This document shows positions 36,484 through 50,600 of a stretch of DNA of 64,000 nt, one piece after another. The stretch comes from Timema cristinae (Eukaryota > Arthropoda > Insecta > Phasmatodea > Timematidae). Numbering within the stretch: position 1 is the first letter of the stretch; each line of letters begins with the position of its first letter. The stretch lies in NCBI GenBank assembly GCA_039000515.1, contig JBCFYV010011135.1, forward strand, positions 9,364,642-9,428,641, read 5' to 3'. A model generated the notes under the pieces. It was not told the DNA's origin. It saw only the letters and a program-made list of their open reading frames with translations, and did no database searches. A program made the position numbers and the translations under genes.

Positions 36484-39400
36484 TTTAGCCTGAGTAAGCA
36501 CATGGACCACTGCGAGAAACTTATCCAAGAAGATTGGGAAAGGGAGATGAGGATGGACGTGAATGACAGGCACCCACCTTTAATAATAAACCTAGGTGAC
36601 GACAATGATGACAATGAAGATGAGTCCAACTCCAGTGATGATGAAGAAGAAGTTCTGGTTACATAACTTTTATAGTTGCTAACATGTATTTACACACATT
36701 AAATTAAATGATAAAAATCATTACCTTATCAAAATATTAAGTCAAATTAAGCTCATACAGATCCAACATATTAGACTGTATAACCATTGAATACAAATAT
36801 TATTTTAAAAGAAAGTAAAAAAAAAAAAAAAATTTAAAAAACTTCAAATGGTTATTTATTCTTTTTTTAAATTTTCTTGGTTTCAAAACTTTACTTGTCA
36901 AAGGTGACAGCTGCCTGACATGATATTTCAAAACATATGTTTTGGTCTAGAGATACGTTTTGGAAATCTAGTAACTTTTCCTAGAATTTTCTACTGTTCT
37001 TCGTACCAAAATAAGACTGTAATTATGTAATTTTCAGAGTACATCTGTCCCCTTTGTTATCAGAAGAAAGTAAAAACACAGACTGGACTATGGTAGCAGG
37101 GCTAGAGGTTGATCATGATCAATTATATTCTGCAGTTGCCTGTTTAAACTTGAAACTAACTTACTACAATAGCATGTTAAATAACCATAGCACCCTCAGC
37201 TTCGCCCAGAACATTTCACATCACCATGCCATGTTATTGGATCTAGAACTGGGCCTTCATGAGGGAAACAACAGTCCACACCAGAGCAATCAGACTATAA
37301 CAATACCTCCATTTCCAGAGCAACCATCCTCTTTAGGTAAAATGTTCTCTACCCTATAACCTAGTTAACAGAGACAAATATATATGTTCTGAGTAAGAAG
37401 ACCTTAACAAACAATGTCGACAACTTTTTAAGGCTTTCACAACCCGAGAATACCCTAAACATCAAATAAACAAAGCCTTATCCGATCAAAAATTTGTAGG
37501 ACATACCGCTCACCACCCAGTACTAGGAAGGAGAGAAACTCAGGTTTATCCTGAACACAGGCTATAATATCCTAACCACATCACCTTTCACACAAAATCT
37601 TCTCAACAGTGCTCCAAGAATCACATTCAAACATCCCCCTAATCTTCGCAACATTCTAGTTCACCCTGAATTGTCGGACCCAATCACAAACAACATCAAG
37701 CAAAGGTTCCTAACCTTGCTGAATACACGACCTCACCACAGGAATACTCAGACAACAAATGAGCGGTCCTCGTTTTGATATCGACCACAACCACTCTGAG
37801 AAACCAGTAGCACTTCACAACAAACATATAGTCCAGATTTTGATTCATGGTATATACCAAAGCCAGCCCCCACCGATCACAAAGTTAAGATAACCTTCTT
37901 TCCCTTCAAGCAGGACTACTCACACCAGTCAGTAATTTCTACGTAAGCTATAATAATATTATTATTATTAGCACCGCTTCCTACTACTCGTTCGGGTTGT
38001 ACGCACTTACGCTAATGTGTAATGGTAGGGTGATTGTGAGATGAAATGGAGGACCTACAGTTTAACGTGGAATCTGAACCACGTTGGAGGCCTGGCTATA
38101 ATAATAATTACAACCGATAATATAATAGTTAAATATAATATAAATACAACATTCTATCCATCTACTAAGAATAAAGACAAAAGTTAGAACAGGCAATTGC
38201 ATAATCCAAATCTAAACTTTTTTTTTAATCAAGAAACAGGCAACAACAGATCTTAAGTGACCATAATCAACCTCTAGCCCTGCTACCATAGTCCAGGTTG
38301 TGTTTTGTTGTGAACCTTGAGGCATACAGTTTTTTGATATGTGTGTAGGCTTTGACCTTATATCTTCCTTTCAATGTTTAATTCCTTATAATCAACAGTC
38401 ATATATTCAGTCAAGTGTTAAATTACTATTCCGGGGCCTGGTTGTTCAACTACTCCTATTATTATAATTGGGTCTGACCCAAGCAGTATTATTGCTTTAA
38501 AACAAATTTCACTTGAAAAATTGGATTTTTTTTTTAGGGATTTAAGTATCGAATCTGAAATTTTCTCAAATTTCAAATATCCTTGAGAATTCTAGGGTCC
38601 CATTCCTAATTTAAAGCATTTTTTAAAAATTTAAAATTTTCAAAAATAGATTGTCAATAAACTATCTTTAATATTATGGCTAAAATCAAGATCACAATTT
38701 GGTGTTAAACTATGACCATATAACATTGAAATATAAGGTTGGAACAACATTAATCTAGCTGTTTCGGTTGTGTGAGCAGATACACAGAGGGCCAGAAAAA
38801 CAGACAGATTTCAGGGGTACATAAAAGGTCAAAATTCCTCAATAATCTCGAGATAGTAATTGTTCTAGATCAAAATACTTTATATAATATGGTAAAAAAA
38901 TTGTTGTGTTCTTTACTAAATATATTTATATTATATATTATAATGAAGGAAATCATTTTTAATCATGTTATGATTATAAGTCATTTTAGTATATGAATTA
39001 TTCCCTCGCAATTCTAACTTCCTCGTCCCTACTCCATCAGCGTGATTATCATATATGCATTTTGTGTATAGCCCAAAAAAAGTAGTGAGAAGCAATGGGG
39101 AAAAAAATATCTCTTTAAAATCCATGTAACAAACACAAAGAAAAAAAACTCTTATTTTATATTATTATTACAAAAATAAGTGGTATGGTGCTCCACACAT
39201 ATATTTACCTTCCTTTAGGTAAATATGGAGGCATTAACTTGAATTTGTGTAAGCTATATGAAATGAAATAATAAATATTGTTATAGAAACATACTGAGAA
39301 AATAAGAACATATCATTCCACCAAAGAGCATTGCAAGCAATCAACTCCCCATTTGAAAACTATATTTGCTTAAAACTTGGAAAATATTGGTTTAATAAAA

Positions 39401-41585
39401 ATAAATTTCATATAAAAAGGTTTCAGCTCTATGGCGAGATTAAGCCACACAGACAAAGGGCATTGTGAAAACCACTTTTTCTGGTCCAGCGGGTCATGAG
39501 AAAATCTTGAATTCAATTTTTTTATGATCACAATAATTTCTCTTTTCAAGAGGTTATGAGAATGTAAAGAAACTATCTTTTTGAAGAAAAAACCTATATT
39601 CACTTTTTGAGGTCAATTTTGTTGCAAATGAAAGAAGAACAGGAAAGAGGAATAGAACACAATATGGCTTTTATAATGAAAAGAAGTATACAAGTAACGC
39701 TTTAGACTACTGCCATTGGACAAAGAGGTGATGTGATGGCTTCCTCTTGAAGAAAGTCTATCATTACTGCCCAGTTCCTCAACCTAGGTTTCATTCTATC
39801 AAAACTCATCAGGAGAGAGTGTGAAACACTCAACACAACTTGTTTCTATTCCTCTTTTTTGTACCTTCTTACATTTATAACAAAAAGTAAAAACATAAAA
39901 TATCATCTTCCATGACGTTATCTTTGATAATAATGTCAGACCTTCCTGGTGTGTTTCCTGAGACCGTACCGCTGGACCACTGCGTCTCCGTCAGAAGGCA
40001 CCTCATCCCCTGTTAGCATCCTGAAAGTGGTGGTCTTTCCTGCACCGTTCACTCCCAGAAGTCCGAAACATTCCCCAGGCTTTACTCCGAAACTGATACC
40101 GTTGACAGCAACGAAACTTTGGTACATCTTGACCAATTTATCCACAAGGAAAATGTCGTGATTGGTGCCTAGCTTCTGGGTTTCTGGAATACATTTAAAA
40201 TATTTTCAACGCGTCTTAGTAATGGTTCAGGTTATACACATACAATTAAATAGGGATGGCTGAGGTAGAATTTTTAGTACTAGCATTCGGGTGGAGGGAT
40301 AGTGGAAAACCATTTAGGTAAAACATTCTCCAGTTCACCTAAAGGGGATTATAACCCTTATCTCTTCGTCACTAGCAATTTGGTCTACAACAAGCATCAT
40401 GTATTAAACCATGTGACCACTGATAAAGGTTTAAATTAGAATTGGCTCAAATCCAAATCAAGAATCCCGATTTACCTTCAAATCTGAATCTGAATCTGAA
40501 TCTTGGAAAATATTATGAACATAATAGAATATATAGATATAATATAATAATAGAAACTAGAAACAGTAAATAAATGTTAACATTCTTTCTTATAATCAAG
40601 GAATTCAAGGGATTCAAGGATTTGAGGTCTTCTTGCTAAAATAAATTCTAGAATCAGATTTGATGGGTTAAGTCTAAAATTAGAACCTATAATTATAATA
40701 TATACTCATAATTACTTAATAAATAAATAATTATAATCAGAACAGAAATCAGTTGTGTGATAGAGTTAATAGAAAAATTAACTTGAGTCCAAGGTAGTAA
40801 TGAAATGACATGGGTGACAGTTGTTTGTGAAAAAGTGAATATTTTGTATTTTATAGGTCCACCTTTTTATAAATATTAATCAACATTTAGATTATCATTT
40901 AAATAAATGGTACAAAATACCACACAGACTTTCTCCCGGTTTTATCTTAATATAGATATTTACTAAAAACCCATTAGATTTGTGAAACAAAATATTACCT
41001 CTATACATTGTTGTAGAAAACACTACACCGAAGATCATAAATGATATAATATACACTGTTACTTACTCTATAGCATTAGGAATTAGGAACACTTAAAGAA
41101 ACATTAAGAAAAGAGACGTATCTTTGTCCACCAAAGAGCATAAGTATCAAATTAATTTTCAAAGACCTGGATTAAAAAATGTGTGTGTGTGTATATATAT
41201 TTAATATTATATTATAATTATAATATTATCTATCAACAACCAATAAATTAAACATTTAAGTAATAAATTAATAAGTTTTAAGTTAAACATATGTCTTGAA
41301 ATCATAAATAAGAAATTAGATTCTTCTATTAAATTTACTAAATTTAGTTCACTAAAATATCAACGACCAAAAATATACCTTTAAACCCAAAATAAAAATA
41401 ATATAATTTATATAAAAAGGAAGAAATACCTTTCAAGATAAATATATTAGTTTATCATAATGAAATCGTGGAACAGTCCCATGAACCCAAATTAAAAAAA
41501 AGATATTAAGGCCAATTTTAAATAAAACATAATCGAATGAATACTTCTCCTAATGCAAATATATAAAACAACATACATATAAATA

Positions 41586-41625
<40 letters not shown>

Positions 41626-44600
41626 AATATAACTTATAACTAAGAAATTATTGGTTTCATAAAAATATATTTCAATTAAATGATTTTATCTTAAATAGTA
41701 CTACAACTTTACAATGATAAGTTATTTAGTATCTCAAATAGTAGTGGAGAGATGATGAAAATTGTAAATTTTTACCTAAATTACTGTCAACCCCTCACCC
41801 CCACTTCTGTGTATTAAATGTATGGGCCTGGTTGATATGTCAGGATGTCCTTGGCCGAGGATAAGGAGGGGATTGTATAAATACTTGTGTGGGTTCGTGA
41901 TTGACAGACTTGGCTTTTAAAAGGTTTATATGTATGAAATAAAGTGCATTGAGCAAAAACAATTGGTAATAAATAAAATGATAGAATATTAGGAAATTGG
42001 TAGAGCACAAATAAAAATAAAAACACATACTTACACACACTTCAATATTTCAATGCTATTATAGCATCTTCCTCAGGAAGTAGTAGTAATTAGGCTTTTT
42101 TTTTCAAGGTTCAATAGAGTTTGTTTGAATAAAACTTCACTGCACAAATAACATATAAAGCTAAAATATCTATCTGTACTTTTAATTGTGTCAAGTTTCA
42201 ACGCAATACAGCCTTTTCCCCCAGTACTTGACATTTTCGTTTAGCTGTGGATGGGAGAAGCGAGGCATGGCGCTTTATTAATATTACCATTCTACTACAA
42301 ATGTGATATTAAGAGTGCAGTTAAAGTGAAGAACTTAGTGAATTTAGAGAAGGGAGTGACCAAACGAGATGTTATGAGTTTTACCCAATGGACTGTCTAA
42401 CTGCTAGGTGGTCCCTACACGGTCGTTGAACCTGGTTCCCTGGGCTCGAGCAGCAGCCCCGACTGGTACTTGACAGAGCCGACGAAATAGCCCGCGTGGC
42501 CCCGTGATCTCCTAGATTACAATCTTCCGTAGTCAGCCCGAGGAGTTCAAGACCTCCACCTTATAACCGGGCCAATGGCCTGGTTCCTAGCTCAGTACTG
42601 CTGACACCTCCTCTTGCGACAGCTCCTCTAGTTTGTGTGTTTATTGAGTCATCATAACAATCCTCGTAACTGTCATTAGGTCATTTGTCACTCACAACAT
42701 GAAATGTTTACACAAACATGCTTTCCCATTGAGGCTGTTCGATGACAGTATCCTTAGAGTCAATTTCATTAGAAAATAAGAATTGGCATCTTGTTTATAT
42801 TGATAAACAGTGTCTAGATGTAGAATTTAATCAAAATCGTTAGTACAAAGTTCAAGAAATATGATTTGTTCTTTTATTCACCTTTAGTAAACCACCCTTA
42901 AATTTAGGGTTGGATATCTAATTCCAAAAAACTCCTCTGGTGGACCTTATGAACAGTGGCGGCTCATGTATAGACACTGCAGAACTGCAGCACCCCCTAT
43001 ATCCACTTGATATTATCAATAACATTTAATATAACGAGTCCTTTTTTCTTTAATTCTCTCTTTATTTTTGTAGTACAATATATATTCCTTAAGCTTAGTG
43101 TCAGTACTTCAGTAGCCATCCCACAGTTTATGAAAAAGATACAAAAATATTTGTATGGAACTGTGCGCTTCACAGTGCCAGCGATGTGGTGTTTGACTGT
43201 TGTGCGCATGCACACATATGAGGGTCTGGGGAGGAAGGCAGGACTGCGAGGTAGAGAGAGCACTGTTGCTCTCGCAGTGCCGGCTATGGCGTGATGGTGG
43301 AAGGAAGTTTTTTTTACTCAGCGTGTGTTGTGCTTAAAAACCGTGTACCATATTCTTGAATGTGATAAAGTGCAGAAGAGTGTAGATTTAGATTAATATT
43401 CTGCTTCTAGCTATTCTATTTGGTTAATTTTTTTCGGTTATTTTAGGTAACAGAAAGACTAAATGCGCTTGCAGTACTTTCAATGGAGAAAAATTTCCTC
43501 AATTGTCATCCAGAGATCAAGGAGAAAATTATTGAACTTTTAAAACAAGAAGAATGAATTTAATTTTTAAATGAAGAGATCAAGCTTGAACTCTGACAAT
43601 TTAAGTTAAAAAAAAAAAAATTTTCGCTAAGATTTTATCAAGTTATTGAATAAATTTTATTTTTATATTTTTTTTCCTTTTACACAATTTTAAAACAAAG
43701 GCTAAAAATTTTCTGGAACAGCACCCCCACTAATTTTAGCTAAGAGCTGCCACTGCTTATGAAACTCCTAGCTATCAAGTTTTAGCCCAATGGGCAAAAT
43801 AGTTCTGACCCTAGCCCAAGATACAGATAAGTGGACAAATAGCATTGTAAAAACAATTTTTTTTTGTTTTAGAGGTTCATGAAACATCAACGTTTATCAA
43901 AATCTAGAGTTTAATTTTTTTGACAATCACAATATTTTCTCTCAGAGGTGTTGATAGAAGGTAAAAGGTGGAGTAATCTTTATTTGATTTTTCACCATTT
44001 GATATTTGTGTTATTAAGTAACTTAATTTTTTTTAATGAACATAAAATAATTTGTCTAAAATGTTTATCAACGTTTTTTTAAATATTTTATTAATGAATT
44101 GGATTCAAAATCTTAACAGATTTGATAAGAAACATATTCATAGCAAGCCTAAAATAAATTATTCAATTCAGATGTGAACCTATTTTAAAAGTAAAATATT
44201 CAATCCAATTTCTTTTTAAGTATGGGATTCAACTAGGTTCGATAAAAATAAATTTAGTATGAGATTTGATTCAGAAATGATTTGAGTCAGTTAGCTAAGA
44301 TTCAGATTCGATTCAAGATTGAATTTTTTTGTTTACACAGGCTTTACCTCGAGTTATTCAACCTTCCCCACTGACCCACCCTCATGTCTCTTTATAATTC
44401 CTCAATCAAATTACCTGGCAGGTTTATAAAGATATTTATGACCTTCCAAAGTTACAGCTGTAATTTAATCACTTGGCTTATGAATATGTGAACATACATC
44501 AAGTAGCTCTTCTAGCTGTAAGACAAGATTCTTCTTATGAAAATTGGACTGCACATTATGTTGTTTAAGGGCAGGCTATTTACTGTGAAATTGATTGAGG

Positions 44601-47600
44601 TAGGTCTGCTACCTGCTACAATATGTACACTTTGATTACCCTAGTAGAGCCATAAAGTGTAATGGAGTAGAGATGAGAAAAGTACAGACTGTAAAGTATC
44701 TTGAAAGCGTGATTGTGGTGAAAAGTGGAGGTAGAAAGGATGTAATGAGAAGAGGACACCAGGATGATTTGTTCTATAAGTGCATAAGAGACCTGCTATG
44801 GAGAAGAGAAGTCCCCTTGAAGTGTAAGGAAGTGATGTACAGTGGATACTTTTTATTCATTGTCACATATGTATCAGAAACATGGACATTGATTGTAAGA
44901 GAGACAAGGAAAGTTGAGGCCATGGGTATAAAGTTTGTGAGGAGCATGCTAGCTGTCACGAGGAGAAATAAAATTAGGAATGACTTTTTGAGGAGCATGT
45001 TAGCTGTCACGAGGAATAACAAGATTAGGAATTAAGTTATCTGGGAAAGAGTAGAGGGTACAGGGAGTACATGAGATAGTAGAGGAAGCGAGACTGAGAT
45101 GGTATGGGCATGTAATGAGGATGGAAAAAGAGAGGATGTTGGAAATGAAGTATATAGGAAAAAGACTCTAAGGGAGGCTAAGATAGAGATGAAAGAAGCA
45201 GATAACAGAAAGTGTCCAAGTGAAAGGAAAAGAACGGAAGCAATTAAAGGAGGAAGAATTGTAGAAGGATGGAGGACAATGGAGGCATTTTACTAAACTG
45301 ACCCAGCCATAGAGATGATGATGATGATGATGTTTACCCCAGAAGGTAGTATTCTTATCTTGACTGTTTCTACTATGGTACACCATATAAGCTACACCAT
45401 TGTGGAACTAAGCCGGGTAGTCCCACTCTCTTTCAGTGATGGTGTAATAAATATGATGTGTCTGTATCAGTGTAAATAAGTAAATACAGATATCTCATTT
45501 AACTTAGCTAAACTCCCAGCAATTTAAGTGGATATACATCATACACGTATGTAATGTTACTAAGCTAAAATTTCTACATGTTGTATAGGTTAATAGATGC
45601 TCACGATACAAGCCAATCAAATCAAGTCAATTTATTGTTTCTAGTGATGAGACCTTCAGATTCTTAAAGACTATTTGAGATTCAAGGTTTCGAGAAAATT
45701 TCAGATTTGAGACTCAAATACTTTTTAAAATAATTCAAATTTTTTAAGCCAAATTAGTTTAAGAGCTCTAATATTGCTTATTGGTGATTCAGAATCAATT
45801 ATAATTACAGGATAAAATTAATAAACAAACCCCAGACCAGTAACACTTAAGTTAATTCAAGAATGTTACAAAAAATGGATTATAAGAAGAATGTTAACAT
45901 TTAGTTACTAATTGTATTTTCACTTATTCTAAGTACAATCTGTATTTCTTCTTAAAAGTTCATTATTTTTTCCCAAAATTCGGAGGTAAAGTGGAGATTC
46001 AGATTCAATATTGGGATTTGTAAAATAGTGGCTTCTTACCATGGATATGTTTCTTCACTCTTATCTGCTCCTTCACAACATCTTCATCCATCTCACAATC
46101 AGACTTTATATTAGAAAGCTGACTTTTCCTGAAGACCTTCCTGATTTTGTGAATCACTCCATACTCGGCCAACATGATAAGACCGACATACAGCACAGAG
46201 TTTAGGGCCAAAAACAACACCTCCAGTCCGATGCCATTCTCGTTGTTCTCATGAGGGAACTCAAGGTAGGCAAAGTGTCGTTTTGAACTGGAGTCATCAA
46301 AATTGGATTCTAAAATAAGAGAATAAAATATAAATACCTATTTACGTTATGCATTTATTTTTTGTTTGGGGCCTTTTGTATAGTTAGAGTTTTATTACAA
46401 ATTAAAACCCGCCTCAGTGGCGTAGTTGGATAATGAGTTAGATTCGTGTTGAGCTAGAATGCCGAGGGCAGTGAGATCAAGGTTTGAATCTTAGTCTGGT
46501 GAACTGGGGGTGGTTTTTCCCAAATGGTTTTCCCCTCTCCCTCCACACAAATGCGGGTTCACTTCCTCTAAATTAAACCTTCCCAATCCTTAGCCCATAA
46601 GCATAATTAGTACTTAAGCATATAAACAGAATGGGTAGTAAGACGCGGTTCTAAATAAAATTAAATTACGAATTAAAAAAAGAACAAATGGCTCTTTCTC
46701 AATAGCATGATTAAAAGGTATGAGTAAGAACAATTACATTCCAAAACAGTCTACTTAGTTGAGAACTCAATCTCTCTGTCGTTTCGATGTTCTAGGAAGA
46801 TTTTTCTTAAACTATGGTCACAAAAAGGATTCCTAGGTTCACAGAAAACCATGACAAACGTGAGTATATTAAATATAGAACTAATATAATTATAAAACAC
46901 TACAACTGTTCATTTATATTTGTTTGGTTTAATGCATAAAAAAATGACGCCCCATTCAACTTTAACCATCATTTTTATAAATAACAATATTAGATATAAA
47001 AGCATGTATGCATCTTTTGCAATAAACATGTACATTATTTTTCTTTTGATCCAAAATTATTACAAAATTATTATAAAAAAAGACACTAGAAGATAATAAA
47101 AAGACAAAACATTAATGCCTAAGGTCGCAAATAATTTTGTCTTGTGTAAAGAGTTGACAAATAAACTAGGTTTAAGAACCTGTGATACAGGATAGCTATC
47201 ATGTACCTAGAAATCATTTCACTGACAGAGGATGGTTAACATGTAACTATCAGTCATTTCACTGACCTAGGATAACTAACCAGGACACTAGTATCGGGTC
47301 ACAACACAGAAACCTCTGACGATCCCCAACATCTAGGCTACAACAACATAGTCCTTTGTTGTACCCAACGACCACGGTTTAGCGTGAGGCCCACCCTTAA
47401 CTCCTCCAGGAATCCTGACAGAGTGTCGTCATGACAGTATAATATAATTTGAGAGCTTGTTGTGACTTACTGCAGCACAAGTGAAAAGGGTCTAAGGTGC
47501 ACAGAGATGTTTTATCATCCTTCAGTTGTCTACATCTAATGTTCTTCACAACTTGTGCCGAGAACATGTTCAAACCTCGAGAGAGACAGATGTGAGGGAG

Positions 47601-50600
47601 GAACCAGAGCAAATACTTCATCCATCTGAGTAGTTTGTAGACAAACGAACAATATAATATTGTCACACCTGGGGAACAAAATACCATTACACACAATGGA
47701 GAAATATAACACTCTATAACTACATAGTAGAAACTCAATAAATCAAATACGGGTACTCCGAAATTCAGTATTTTTGAAACAACATGTTTCTTCGAGAAAA
47801 TATAAGCTATTATCAGTTTTGAAATAATTGGAGTTAGAAATTTGTAATGTGAAAAAACATCTAGCTCCTTGGATAAAATTAGGTGTGTTTACAATAATTT
47901 GAAATATATATTTCCAATGCAATATGAGTAAACAGTGCTTATCTTACAGGGTGAGGCATCCCCTTCATTATATCCGACTCTCTTGTTTTGGAGAATAAAG
48001 TCTTTCTTTTAAAATACATTTAAATAATGTTGATTAAAGAAGTTGTATATAGTTGTTTTAGCGTTATTAGAAACTAATAAAACTAGATTTTCTCTGCTTC
48101 AAACTGACTGGGGGGGAAACTGGTTTTAAATGTCCGCCCTTTTCGTGTGGTATATATATCTCGCAACGCTCATGACAAACAAAACAAACTCTTCATTTTA
48201 TTAATTTTACAAGCAAAACGTTTATGAAAAAACTTCTTCAGTAGACTCAATCTCAACATCTGTGGCAAATCAGACTAAACGAGCTTGACAACTTTGTCTG
48301 CAGATCCACCGATGGAGGTTAGATCATTAGTATCACATGTGAAAGAATCATAGTGTCAAAGTAAAACAAATAAACCTTTGAACTTTATTAAAGTTCAACA
48401 GCTAGTTTTTCCTAACTTTTAAATATACCCACTTTGGATACCATATTAATTAGAGTTGGACCAAATCCACTATTTTAAGAATCCAAATCTTGGATCCGAA
48501 TATCCAATTTACCTTCGAATCTTGGAAAAAGTTATAAGCATACGAGGAAATATAAATATAATAGAAAATAGAAACGGTAACTAAATGTTACTATTCTTTC
48601 TTATAATCCATTTACTATAAAATTCTTACATTCAGTTAAGTGTTAAATTACTGGTCTGGGGCCTAGTTGTCAAGCACATCCTATAGTTATATTATTGGTA
48701 ATGAACCACCAATAAGCAGTATCAGAATCTAAAACAAATTTCACTTGAAAAAAAATTGTTAAGGATTTAAAATATCCTTAATAATTTGAGGGATTTAAGG
48801 ATTTGAGGGTCCATCTCTAACATTAATGAGATATTTAAAAAACTCTTACCAATCAACACACTTGAAAATATGTAGTGACAAAACCCATCTGTTGCGCTTT
48901 TCTTAAAGTAGGTAAAGATGTACGCATAAGGGATACCACTCAGTCCATACAAGACTATCATCAAGAAAAACACACCTAGAACAAAACAAAACTAAATCAA
49001 CACACAAAATATAACATAACTTACATTACATATTATATATTCACATCCAATGTCCTTGTCTTTAATGTTATTACTTTTACATGTTCCTATCTAAGTAGCC
49101 TTTCGTTCTTTACCTATTTCCTACCTTTTGTATTTTTATGGTTACCTCTTTTAGGAAGTTGCGTTGTGCATTTCACACTCCTCCTTGATGAGTTCCGATA
49201 GAATGAAACCTAGGTCGGGAGATTGGGCGGTAAGGACCTATTTTCTTAAAGAGGCAGCCTTTCTTTATATCTTAGTCCAGTGGCAGCAATGTAAAGTGTG
49301 AACTGTGTTGTTATTTTTACTGTAACAGGCATATTGTGTTCATTCCCTTTTATATGTTTTCTATCCACCTTTTTTGTACCTTCTTTCAAATATATATTAT
49401 AAAGTAGAGATTATGGTAGATGTGCGGAAATTCTCAGCAACAAATGTGTGATCAATTAAGATCACAAGCTATCAGATAAAACAGCGACCTTCAACTATAG
49501 TGGAACCTGACTAATTCAAACTTCCGTAGTTCAAAATCGTCTTCAATTTGAATTTTTCCCCTGGTCCTGTTAATTTTGTATTAAAACAATGTTTAAAAAA
49601 TCGAGGATGGTTCAAATTTTGTTTTGGTTAATTCAAACTTTTTGTAAGTGATAATGTAATGTGAAGTATTGTTTTTCTACTTCTATTTGTGGCGCCATGT
49701 TCTATTTTCTGGAAACAGAGGAGGCAACGTTGCCTCTCGAGCAGTTACGTGCGCTGTTCTTAGTGATTAGGTCATAGCGATATTCTTTTGAGTTTATTTT
49801 GTTTTGTTGTTTAGTTTTAGTTTTGTTTAGTACATACTGTACGTATGTGTGTGTGTGTTGGTGTGTGTGTGTGTTGTGCATGTGATGCGTGCGTGCGTGT
49901 GGTGTGTGGTGCGTGCGTGCACTGCGTGCGTCATGTTGTGTGTGTCATGATGTCAGTACAAGACACAATCCTATAAATCATTAACTTTGGCTGAAAAAGT
50001 AGTGATGATAAAGGAAGTGGAAAAGGGAATTCCTTTTAAGTAACTTATTTTATTCAAATTTTTGGATAATTCAAATTTTTTCCTGGTCCCTTCAAGTTCG
50101 AATTATCCAGGCTTGACTATATTTGAATTCTTTAAATTTAAAAATGTGGTTAGAGCATTGGTGTACTAAGTCAAAGGTTCCGGCTTTTATTCTTGTGCCC
50201 AGGTGTCATTTTTCAATTTAAGGAATACAAAAGTGGTAGACAAGTCTGAATGCATATGTCCTTTTTTGTTTGGTACAGGAAAAAGTTTATCAAAACCCTT
50301 CCATATCTCAATACTAACCTAACTCAACACTTTGTTTGTAAATGTTGAGAGTATCGCAGATGTAGATAGACACAACCATGAGACAGAAGTCAGCAAGTAG
50401 ATAAAGTAGTCCACGAGGAAACAGATGAACCAATAATAGAACGGAGAGACCCCAGCCATTATCTGCAGTTGTTTCATCTTGTTTACTTTCTCCTCCAGAG
50501 GGAATGCTATGACGAACCCCAAAAAGAAGAACAGACCCAGAGGTACGAGTAAAGACCAGTAGATTGTTGTTCTTATATCGGGTGTCGATGATAGATCTGG

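Noticed and set aside
37054..37359. Host gene exon of 101 codons
   Set aside because: Its first bases recur in inverse at 38280, and the region is shared with 56700-57600, so it is part of a dispersed repeat; no domain is visible.
42400..42620. GC-rich island as a promoter or RNA gene
   Set aside because: No TATA, initiator, stem set or ORF could be supported; it lies mid-intron and may be an unrecognised repeat.
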